A stretch of DNA of 7,269 bases from an uncultured Bacilli bacterium (lineage in GTDB: Bacteria; Bacillota_I; Bacilli_A; RF39; UBA660). Positions 1 to 5,240 of the stretch are shown in pieces (positions within the stretch are counted from its first letter, which is position 1; the number at the start of each line of letters is the position of its first letter). The translations under genes and the position numbers were made by a program. The stretch covers positions 1 to 7,269 of the forward strand of contig CALVVD010000045.1 in assembly GCA_944363745.1 (NCBI GenBank), written 5' to 3'. Under the pieces are notes generated by a model. It saw only the letters and a program-made list of their open reading frames with translations, had not been told where the DNA came from and made no database searches.

Positions 1-23
1 TATTAATATAACGGTTTTACCCG

Positions 24-44
24 GCTTTAACTTATCCTTAAAGC
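24..44. repeat. Perfect 7-bp inverted repeat with 7-nt loop
   Basis: GCTTTAA at 24-30 is the exact reverse complement of TTAAAGC at 38-44, with the loop CTTATCC between. There is no T-tract on either side, so it does not look like an intrinsic terminator. It lies beside a weaker CGG/CCG pairing at 12-23. It could be part of an RNA structure or an element end; the role is unknown. Confidence 0.45.
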
Positions 45-175
45 ACAACTTGAAAGTGATCCGAAATAAGTTCCTTTGTTAATTTACACCACCCATTAAC
101 TCTCTATAAAATTTCCTTATTCCCGTCTTTCGCACTTGTTTTAAATAAAACTAAACAAAATATAACATATTTTAT

Positions 176-194
176 ATAGTTTATGCAACTATTT
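176..194. terminator. Weak hairpin after the HipA-like gene
   Basis: ATAGTT (176-181) pairs with AACTAT (187-192) around a 5-nt loop, directly beyond the stop codon of the HipA-like gene. The stem is only 6 bp and AT-rich. The T-run lies on the plus-strand side rather than the minus side, so it is at best a weak terminator for the minus-strand gene and may be chance in such AT-rich sequence. Confidence 0.2.
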
Positions 195-1370
195 TTATAA
201 ATTTTTCTTTGCTTGTTTTAATAATTCTATTCTTTCCGAAAACCCCTCTACAGTTTTTTCTAATCTTTTTGGATTTAATTCTATTATATCAGAATATTTT
301 TCTAAAACTTCTTTATACTCATCTATCAAACCATCTAATTTAGTTAAATCATATTTTTCTAACATAATATAATTAACTAATTGATTAACTGTCATATTAT
401 GAGAATAAAAAAACTTATATTCTTCATTATCAAAATCTAAATATGGAAGTGTTACATCTGATTGTAAACTTGTCCCTGTATCAAAAATAGGTGTCATTCT
501 TTCCCATTTTAAAGTCTTAACATTTCTAATAATCCCATAATTTTTCATATGTCTATCTGTATTTAACATTAAATAATCAACTATATACATATCTGATAAT
601 TTCTTTTTTACATCTATAATTCCATTAGATTCTAAAATATTAACATACTTTTCATAGTCACTAACATTATCATTACTATCTAAATTCATAATATCACTAG
701 CAGTTATTATTTCTTCATCTTTAGTTAAAAAATTATTACATTTACTTACTAATTGTTCTTGTATGATATCTAAAGTATAATTACAATAATCTAAATCAAG
801 TCTTTTACAAATCCTAGAAGCAAGCCACTCATTTATAGGCTCTAATCCAGATATAGAATATGCTCCCTTTACTAAGACCCTATTATTATCTTTATCAATA
901 ATCCATCCTTTTTTTACCATTCCATCTGTAGTATTATTAGGAGAATGTAAACTTATTTTTGTACTAGATTCCCTAGAATTAAAATTTATTGATACATCTA
1001 AATAATCTTTATATTCAAAATCATTCATAAAAAAGTTTATATCTTCCCATTTTAAGTTCTGTCCTTCTTCTTTAATAAAATATTGGTCTGATAAAGATAA
1101 TCCATAGGCTTTATTTAAAAGCTCTATAGGAGAAGTTACATTCAATTTTTCTAACAACTTCTCTATATTTTGTCTCCATGCAGGAATCCCTCTATTTTTA
1201 AACCATGAATTTAATGCCACTAATACATCTTCTTTTTTATTATAAGCATTATATATATGAAGTGGTGCATAGTTAATATTATAATATTCATATATTTTTC
1301 GAAACATATTATTCTCATCCATTTCTGCTAATAGTACTTTTTTATTTTGATTCATTAAAATTACTTTCAA
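195..1370 (-). CDS. HipA-like serine/threonine kinase (Clostridia-type)
   Basis: HipA-fold kinases transfer phosphate from ATP to protein targets; classic HipA phosphorylates glutamyl-tRNA synthetase and is a persistence toxin. Counting from the chosen start, the N-terminal part carries RGIPAWRQN (about 60-68), SLSDQY (92-97) and WEDINFF (108-114), which I recall as hallmarks of a Bacillota subgroup of HipA-like proteins. The kinase core follows: a glycine-containing nucleotide loop and VLVKG, with the likely ATP-binding Lys near 168; the catalytic loop NTDRHMKN, with Asp near 272 and Asn near 277; and the metal-binding Asp in PIFDTG near 297. All core residues look intact, so an active kinase is likely. 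GTG at 1379 is possible but lies inside the Shine-Dalgarno GGGAGGTG; TTG at 1370, 8 nt after GGAGG, fits better and gives 391 residues. No HipB-like antitoxin or other partner is adjacent. Substrate and role (toxin, defence or regulation) are unknown. Confidence 0.82.
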   Translation of the reverse strand: MKVILMNQNKKVLLAEMDENNMFRKIYEYYNINYAPLHIYNAYNKKEDVLVALNSWFKNRGIPAWRQNIEKLLEKLNVTSPIELLNKAYGLSLSDQYFIKEEGQNLKWEDINFFMNDFEYKDYLDVSINFNSRESSTKISLHSPNNTTDGMVKKGWIIDKDNNRVLVKGAYSISGLEPINEWLASRICKRLDLDYCNYTLDIIQEQLVSKCNNFLTKDEEIITASDIMNLDSNDNVSDYEKYVNILESNGIIDVKKKLSDMYIVDYLMLNTDRHMKNYGIIRNVKTLKWERMTPIFDTGTSLQSDVTLPYLDFDNEEYKFFYSHNMTVNQLVNYIMLEKYDLTKLDGLIDEYKEVLEKYSDIIELNPKRLEKTVEGFSERIELLKQAKKNL

Positions 1371-1376
1371 CAGTTT

Positions 1377-1384
1377 CACCTCCC
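1377..1384 (-). promoter_or_regulatory. Ribosome binding site that decides the kinase start
   Basis: On the minus strand this reads GGGAGGTG, a near-perfect Shine-Dalgarno. Its last three bases are the GTG of the longest possible reading frame, which would leave no spacing. The TTG at 1370-1368 is 8 nt beyond GGAGG; the first in-frame ATG, at 1355, is 23 nt away. TTG is therefore the preferred start. Confidence 0.6.
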
Positions 1385-1466
1385 ATAAATATTATTTTTA
1401 TTATCATTAAAGTAGTCTCTTATATATTATAGTTTTTTACTAATCATAATACCTCTAAGTAAATAT

Positions 1467-1475
1467 ATTGTACCA
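1467..1475 (-). promoter_or_regulatory. Candidate extended -10 promoter for the HipA-like gene
   Basis: The minus strand reads TGGTACAAT, matching TGnTATAAT at all but one base of the hexamer. No good -35 is present 17 nt upstream, only T-rich sequence, which is tolerable with an extended -10. Transcription would begin near 1460 and give a leader of about 85-90 nt. A second perfect TATAAT occurs on the minus strand at 1431-1426, also without a -35. It sits just after the terminator of the upstream gene, consistent with separate transcription of the kinase. Confidence 0.35.
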
Positions 1476-1484
1476 TATTTTTTT

Positions 1485-1520
1485 AAAAAAATTAAAAGAA
1501 AGTAATAGTTTTATTACCTT
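1485..1520 (-). terminator. Intrinsic terminator after the coiled-coil gene
   Basis: On the minus strand AAGGTAATA (1520-1512) pairs with TATTACTTT (1507-1499) around the loop AAAC, a 9-bp stem with one G-U pair. It is followed by CTTTTAATTTTTTT. The stop codon of the upstream gene (1516-1514) lies inside the hairpin. The stem is AT-rich, so efficiency may be moderate. Confidence 0.5.
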
Positions 1521-2560
1521 CTCATACCACCTTCTCTAACAGGAGTAGAACCTGCAAATATATCACCATTATTCATATTATCAAATGTTTTTTTTCTCAT
1601 CTCAAGTTGTGCTCTTTTTATCGCATTATCTACTTTTTTCGCAGCATTTAAAGATTCTCTTTCTTCCATTTTCTCACGTCTTTCTTGAATTTTCTCATCA
1701 ATAAATTCTTTAGTTTTATTTTTTAAATTATTTATTTGACTATTAAAAGCTGTCGCTACCTTACTCTTAGCCCTAGATACTCTAGCACCCATTACCGCTA
1801 CTTCTACTTTAGCATTAAATATATTATCATCTAATTTTTCTTTCTTATTTCTAAAATAATCTACAACTCTCTTAGTAGCAGTACCCATATAAGATTTATT
1901 TTTATTAATCTTATTAAATCTTGCTCTAATAGTATCAGAGTCTCCAAAACTCTTTTCTGTTTCTATAGACCTTTTAACCATCTCTTGTATTTGTCTATTT
2001 TTAGATTCATCTAAAGCTCTTTCATAATCCCTACTAGCTTTATCATTTTTCATATCTAATATTTTACTTTCCAAATCCCTATGTAAAGTAGTTCTCTTAT
2101 CTAAAGAAGCAATTAAAGAATTCTTAACATTTCCCATAAAACAAGAAGCACTACTAATAACATTACCACCTTTACGTTTCAAAAAATCAATTGTATCTTG
2201 ACTTCTTTGTAAGTTATCATTAAATAATATACCCACGTTTTCTTTAGTATCATTACCAAACTTTTTAACATCACCTTTAACATTATCTATATGTTTAATA
2301 GCATCTTCTAATCTTTTATCCTTTTTCTCTAATAGTTCTATTTGTTTTTTAAGTAAATCTTCTCTTTTACTCTCATATTCACGAATCATTCTACTCTTAA
2401 CTATAGATATCTCTTTACTAGCTTTCTTAAAAGGATTAAGCAATTTATTAGAAACATTACCTAACAAAGCTTTTCTATAATCTGCTTTAGCCTGATTATA
2501 CAGAGCTCTCATTAATTCTACTTTCATCAATCTTTGTTTATATAACTCTTCTGGAGTCAT
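1514..2560 (-). CDS. Highly charged all-helical (coiled-coil-like) protein of unknown function
   Basis: I do not recognise a family. The 348 residues are dominated by Lys, Glu, Arg, Asp and Asn with regular hydrophobic spacing, predicting long amphipathic helices or coiled coils over about 1-100, 155-215 and 240-328. There is no signal peptide and no membrane segment. A short less polar patch (GGNVISSASCFMG, 131-143) contains the only cysteine, Cys140. The last 20 residues look disordered, end in GGMRR and carry several glycines. The ATG at 2560 follows AGAGGTGA (2574-2567) at a suitable distance. The gene starts 14 nt after the DUF1292 gene stops, so the two are almost certainly cotranscribed. 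It could be a scaffold, a filament-forming protein, or a client or tether of the ClpX-like ATPase upstream; that link is inferred only from gene order. Confidence 0.72.
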   Translation of the reverse strand: MTPEELYKQRLMKVELMRALYNQAKADYRKALLGNVSNKLLNPFKKASKEISIVKSRMIREYESKREDLLKKQIELLEKKDKRLEDAIKHIDNVKGDVKKFGNDTKENVGILFNDNLQRSQDTIDFLKRKGGNVISSASCFMGNVKNSLIASLDKRTTLHRDLESKILDMKNDKASRDYERALDESKNRQIQEMVKRSIETEKSFGDSDTIRARFNKINKNKSYMGTATKRVVDYFRNKKEKLDDNIFNAKVEVAVMGARVSRAKSKVATAFNSQINNLKNKTKEFIDEKIQERREKMEERESLNAAKKVDNAIKRAQLEMRKKTFDNMNNGDIFAGSTPVREGGMRR

Positions 2561-2574
2561 AATTAATCACCTCT

Positions 2575-2817
2575 TTATGAAAACATTGCATTTACTATAT
2601 CTTTTAATTTATTTCTCTCATCATCAGTCTCTAAATCAACCAAACTATCTTTACCTTCATTATCTTTAACAATACGAGAAGCTAGAATATCACTAGTTTC
2701 ATCACCCTTGTCAATAGCATAAATAACATAATTATTATTATCAACACTAACAGTCTTTAAAACTTCTGCTTCCTTCATCTCTCCATCTACTTCAATTTTA
2801 AATTTATCTTCTTGCAT
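2575..2817 (-). CDS. DUF1292 (YrzB-like) small acidic protein
   Basis: This 80-residue protein matches the look of the DUF1292 family, small Bacillota proteins whose best-known member is Bacillus YrzB and whose function is not established. The pattern visible is a beta-rich core with a VDG turn, the phrase NNNYVIYAIDKGDE (about 27-40), an internal acidic stretch and a C-terminal helix with Asp, Glu and Leu. In many Bacillota YrzB is encoded near yrrK and the alanyl-tRNA synthetase gene; here it instead sits between a ClpX-like ATPase and a coiled-coil protein, so it is probably a paralogue recruited to this module. The ATG follows a strong AAAGGAG (2832-2826) with 8-nt spacing. No cysteines, signal peptide or membrane segment. 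An adaptor role for the ATPase is possible but unproven. Confidence 0.72.
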   Translation of the reverse strand: MQEDKFKIEVDGEMKEAEVLKTVSVDNNNYVIYAIDKGDETSDILASRIVKDNEGKDSLVDLETDDERNKLKDIVNAMFS

Positions 2818-2846
2818 ACCAAAAACTCCTTTCTATCTTAATAATG

Positions 2847-2855
2847 ATTTTAACA
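2847..2855 (-). promoter_or_regulatory. Candidate extended -10 upstream of the DUF1292 gene
   Basis: The minus strand reads TGTTAAAAT, a TGn plus a TAAAAT hexamer, in the 60-nt gap between the ClpX-like gene and the DUF1292 gene. The -35 region is only T-rich. Transcription would start near 2840, leaving a leader of about 23 nt containing the Shine-Dalgarno. It would allow the DUF1292 and coiled-coil genes to be expressed independently of the ATPase. Confidence 0.3.
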
Positions 2856-2860
2856 CAAAC

Positions 2861-2888
2861 TAAAAGAAAAAGAAATACTATCTTTTCT
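2861..2888 (-). terminator. Weak A/T hairpin at the end of the ClpX-like gene
   Basis: AAAAGA (2868-2873) pairs with TCTTTT (2881-2886) around a 7-nt loop that contains the TAG stop of the ClpX-like gene. Pairing extends a little with a bulge, and the minus strand continues CTTTTA. It is almost all A-T pairs and could be chance. At most it would attenuate rather than stop transcription. Confidence 0.2.
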
Positions 2889-3951
2889 TTAAAGTATAAA
2901 CTTTATTATTAGATAATACTTCTTTATCAACTATAACTTCTCTAAATTTATCTCTATTACTAAATTTCTGTAAAGTATGACTAACATCAAGAAGTGAAGA
3001 ATATACAATTTGTTTTAATTCTCTAGCACCTGTATTATTAGAAGTTGCTATCTCTAATATCTCATCTATATAACTATCAGTATATTTTAAATCAACACCA
3101 TATATCTCTTTATAAAATTGTTGTTTTAAAAGAATAGGACTCAACTTTCCTCTAAGTAAAATATTCTTCAAATCTTCTTTAGAAAGATTATTATACATTA
3201 TTTTAGGACTAAGTCTTCCTACAATTTCCGGTATAAAACCAAAATCAATTATATCTTTATCAGTAACATTTAAATCACAAGAATCTACACTACTAAAACC
3301 TAATCTTTTATTTTTTTCTTTTAAGATATCAACAAACGCTCCACCTACTACTATATTCATAAATGTAGTATCTATTTTTACCTTATCATAAGTAGATATA
3401 TTAGCATCATAAACAGTACCATCAAGAAAATTAAGTAAAAGATTTTGTACCGCCACATCAGAAACTTCTAAACCTCGATTAGCAATTTTATCGAACTCAT
3501 CTAAAAATATTAATGATTCTTCACATTTCTTTATATTTTTACTAGAATTTTGATATGCCATTTTTAAAATATCATCTATATCTTTACCAACATATCCAGA
3601 ACCAGACAAAGTAGGAGTAGAATACTTTGTAAATGGAACATCTAAATATTCAGCCAATAATTTCAATGTTTCTGTTTTTCCAACTCCAGATGGTCCCATT
3701 ATTAAAGGCCTCTGTATTAAATGCGGATCACTAGTTTTATAATTATCACTAATAACAGTAACAAGACTTTCTATATTTTTATCTTGACCAATAATTCTAT
3801 CTTTTAAATAAGCTTCTAATTCTTCTGTATTTATATCTCTTCTAATATTATTATTTGTTTCATTACTATTTTTATTTTTTACTACAGAAACTTTTTTAAC
3901 CTCTTCTTCTCTCTTCTTTTGTTCTTCTTTCTGTTTTTCAATCTTTTTCAT
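2878..3951 (-). CDS. ClpX-like AAA+ unfoldase lacking the zinc-binding domain
   Basis: This is a hexameric-type AAA+ protein-remodelling ATPase closest to ClpX. Residues 1-40 are a Lys/Glu-rich tail replacing the four-cysteine zinc domain; ELEAYLKDRIIGQD (44-57) matches the ClpX core start. Walker A GPSGVGKT is at 86-93, the pore loop GYVGKD at 119-124 (ClpX GYVGED), Walker B LIFLDEFDK at 147-155, a sensor-1 region with GGAF at 203-206, the arginine-finger stretch FIPEIVGR at 239-246, and sensor-2 TGAREL at 307-312. A shortened loop has LGF at 217-219 where ClpX has its ClpP-binding IGF, so ClpP docking is possible. At 357 residues it is shorter than ClpX (about 420). The ATG lies in a 14-nt overlap with the preceding gene, with no Shine-Dalgarno and an in-frame TAA 9 nt upstream, so translation is probably coupled. 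It is unlikely to be the housekeeping ClpX, because the substrate-receiving domain is missing; it may be a dedicated remodeller for its neighbours. Confidence 0.88.
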   Translation of the reverse strand: MKKIEKQKEEQKKREEEVKKVSVVKNKNSNETNNNIRRDINTEELEAYLKDRIIGQDKNIESLVTVISDNYKTSDPHLIQRPLIMGPSGVGKTETLKLLAEYLDVPFTKYSTPTLSGSGYVGKDIDDILKMAYQNSSKNIKKCEESLIFLDEFDKIANRGLEVSDVAVQNLLLNFLDGTVYDANISTYDKVKIDTTFMNIVVGGAFVDILKEKNKRLGFSSVDSCDLNVTDKDIIDFGFIPEIVGRLSPKIMYNNLSKEDLKNILLRGKLSPILLKQQFYKEIYGVDLKYTDSYIDEILEIATSNNTGARELKQIVYSSLLDVSHTLQKFSNRDKFREVIVDKEVLSNNKVYTLKKR

Positions 3952-4435
3952 ATTTTTTTATAGATTCATCTATAAAATCTCTTAATTCTTTTTCATTTCC
4001 AAGCTGTGTTAACATATATAATTTTCTCTTAGGAATACTAATCATTCCATTATAATAACTAGAAGATAAATTAGCATTTCCAACAAGCTCTTTTAAATCA
4101 TTTAAAGATAATTGATAAACATTCATTTTTTCTTTACCTTCATTAACTGCAAAAGTAAAATTACTAAACATATCATCTTGATACAAATTTAATGCTTCTT
4201 CTAAATCAGTAGTACCATATTTATATAGTAATTCTTCATCTGTAATATTATAATAAATACCTTCAGTTAATTCACTAATAGCAAAAGAAAGATCATCAAT
4301 ACTAAAAAACTCATTATTAAATTTGTCTATGAAACAATCATATTCTTCATCATAACTTCCTTCTATAACCGTTACCGGATTAAATAGAATTACTTCATTA
4401 GATAATATTACTTTTTTCATTAACATTGCATACAT
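3938..4435 (-). CDS. Unrecognised 165-residue acidic protein, first gene of the ClpX-like module
   Basis: I recognise no family. The first 50 residues look beta-rich (KKVILSNEVILFNPVTVIEG), followed by an acidic mixed region rich in Asp, Glu, Tyr and Phe and a C-terminal helical part with a basic patch (SIPKRKLYML, about 133-142) ending in KKYEKD. There is one cysteine, no signal peptide and no membrane segment. Of three closely spaced ATG codons the first is preferred: it lies 7 nt after a G-rich Shine-Dalgarno, AGGGGGG. The gene's end overlaps the start of the ClpX-like gene by 14 nt in another frame, which implies coordinated synthesis. A natural guess is an adaptor or substrate-delivery partner substituting for the ATPase's missing N-terminal domain, but only gene order supports that. 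Confidence 0.7.
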   Translation of the reverse strand: MYAMLMKKVILSNEVILFNPVTVIEGSYDEEYDCFIDKFNNEFFSIDDLSFAISELTEGIYYNITDEELLYKYGTTDLEEALNLYQDDMFSNFTFAVNEGKEKMNVYQLSLNDLKELVGNANLSSSYYNGMISIPKRKLYMLTQLGNEKELRDFIDESIKKYEKD

Positions 4436-4455
4436 AATAATTCCCCCCTAAACAA

Positions 4456-4461
4456 ATTATA
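4456..4461 (-). promoter_or_regulatory. Candidate -10 for the ClpX-like module
   Basis: The minus strand carries a perfect TATAAT just after the nrdG terminator and about 20 nt before the ATG of the 165-residue gene. No convincing -35 is visible 16-18 nt upstream, and the leader would be very short, with the start site close to the AGGGGGG ribosome binding site. Its place, right after a strong terminator, is the main argument for it. Confidence 0.35.
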
Positions 4462-4473
4462 AATTATTTAAAG

Positions 4474-4513
4474 AAAAAAAGCTAGATTATATAAACAAAT
4501 AATCTGGCTTTTT
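4474..4513 (-). terminator. Strong intrinsic terminator of the nrdD-nrdG operon
   Basis: On the minus strand, 4513-4499 (AAAAAGCCAGATTAT) pairs with 4490-4476 (ATAATCTAGCTTTTT) over 15 positions with one C-A mismatch, around an 8-nt loop, and ends in a run of seven T. The upstream arm is formed by nrdG codons (Lys-Pro-Asp-Tyr) and the stop codon at 4489-4487 lies in the downstream arm. The plus strand forms the same stem with a G-U pair, but no plus-strand gene needs it. Confidence 0.85.
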
Positions 4514-5038
4514 ATAAGGTTCATCATAACTCTTATCTTTCATATATTTATCAATAAGTACAACACTACCTTGTTCTAAACTCTTAGGAACATCGATAAC
4601 TCGCTGATTTCTTGAACCTCTATAATAGATATTTAAGCTTCTCTCTTCTAAGATAAACTTACCATCTACTAAGACATCTACTTCACTAAGTAGCTTCTTC
4701 ATCTTAGGATTTTTAAGCATCGCTTCATAAGTATAACCTGTATAACACCATACATTAAGTCCCATCTCATGAGCTGCTTTACTAATTTCATAACAAGCTT
4801 CACTCTGACAAAGAGGATCTCCTCCTGATAAAGTAATACCATCTTGATTTTTAATAGTTTTTAATTCATCTATTACCTCATTAACATCAAATAAAGCCCC
4901 ACCATTAAAGTCATGAGTCCCTGGATTTTGACATCCAGGGCATGCATGAGGACATCCTTGTGTCCAAATAACAGTTCTTACCCCTTCTCCATCTACAATA
5001 GAATCAGGTTGTAAATAAGCTGCTAATCTAATTTTCAT
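4487..5038 (-). CDS. nrdG: Anaerobic ribonucleotide reductase activating enzyme NrdG (radical SAM)
   Basis: NrdG is an iron-sulfur radical-SAM enzyme that cleaves S-adenosylmethionine and abstracts hydrogen from the glycine of NrdD to make the glycyl radical needed for dNTP synthesis without oxygen. The cluster-binding motif CPHACPGC gives Cys29, Cys33 and Cys36 (CX3CX2C, typical of activases). WTQGC precedes it, SGGDP at 71-75 is the SAM-contacting motif, and WCYTGYTYE at 97-105 is a family signature. The length of 183 residues is normal. The ATG at 5038 follows the stop of the 56-residue glycyl-radical ORF by a single base; GAAGG (5051-5047) inside that ORF serves as ribosome binding site at 8-nt spacing. 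Because the radical glycine is on the separate small chain here, NrdG presumably acts on that chain docked to NrdD. Confidence 0.96.
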   Translation of the reverse strand: MKIRLAAYLQPDSIVDGEGVRTVIWTQGCPHACPGCQNPGTHDFNGGALFDVNEVIDELKTIKNQDGITLSGGDPLCQSEACYEISKAAHEMGLNVWCYTGYTYEAMLKNPKMKKLLSEVDVLVDGKFILEERSLNIYYRGSRNQRVIDVPKSLEQGSVVLIDKYMKDKSYDEPYKKPDYLFI

Positions 5039-5039
5039 C

Positions 5040-5210
5040 TTACTTACCTTCTTTTGCAGTCTTTAAAATATCATTTATTCCACTATGTTTAACACGGTCA
5101 GCCTCTTCAGCACGTTTACCATTATTAAATCTATCAAGACCACCAACTAAGTAACCAGTAATACGTCTAATCCTTTCAAATTTTTGTCCTTCTCCAACTA
5201 TTTTTTTCAT
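5040..5210 (-). CDS. Detached glycyl-radical domain of class III ribonucleotide reductase (56 residues)
   Basis: In ordinary NrdD the extreme C-terminus bears the radical glycine; the E. coli tail reads RRVCGYL followed by FNAGK and RRVKH. This small ORF has RRITGYLVG (15-23), DRFNNGKRAEE (26-36) and DRVKHSG (38-44), a clear counterpart, with Gly19 at the radical position. The larger NrdD upstream ends before this element. The ORF is preceded by AAGGAGG (5225-5219) with 8-nt spacing to ATG. It begins 30 nt after the NrdD stop in the same frame, but two TAA codons (5243-5241 and 5237-5235) separate them. It ends one base before nrdG. It should therefore be made as a separate polypeptide that docks into the NrdD barrel to deliver the radical, in the manner of YfiD/GrcA with pyruvate formate-lyase. 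An alternative is a recent break of a single gene, but the good ribosome binding site and conserved motifs argue for a working split. Confidence 0.9.
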   Translation of the reverse strand: MKKIVGEGQKFERIRRITGYLVGGLDRFNNGKRAEEADRVKHSGINDILKTAKEGK

Positions 5211-5218
5211 ATTTAATT

Positions 5219-5225
5219 CCTCCTT
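5219..5225 (-). promoter_or_regulatory. Strong ribosome binding site of the glycyl-radical ORF
   Basis: AAGGAGG on the minus strand, 8 nt before the ATG at 5210. It lies entirely between the NrdD stop and the small ORF. It is the best evidence that the small ORF is translated on its own rather than by readthrough. Confidence 0.8.
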
Positions 5226-5240
5226 CTTATTTTTTTATAT

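Larger units (their letters stand above)
1..194. other. Non-coding left flank, no supported gene
   Basis: No frame on either strand stays open here with a start and ribosome binding site. The longest open stretch is about 26 codons from the left edge on the plus strand, stopping near 82, and it resembles nothing I know. By hand count the first 140 bases are about 34% GC, against about 23-27% in the adjacent kinase gene, and then fall to very AT-rich sequence at 140-194. The stretch contains the inverted repeats listed separately. It could be intergenic spacer, an untranslated RNA, or the eroded edge of a mobile element; nothing seen decides between these. Confidence 0.6.

Noticed and set aside
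2..82. Plus-strand 26-codon open stretch from the left edge as a gene end
   Set aside because: Too short, no recognisable motif, and the opposite strand shows nothing either; left as non-coding.
1377..1379. GTG as start of the HipA-like kinase
   Set aside because: The GTG is part of the Shine-Dalgarno GGGAGGTG itself; TTG at 1370 has correct spacing.
2878..3951. Housekeeping ClpX
   Set aside because: The zinc-binding N-terminal domain is absent, the loop before the arginine finger is shortened, and its neighbours are unlike the usual tig-clpX-lon or clpP context.
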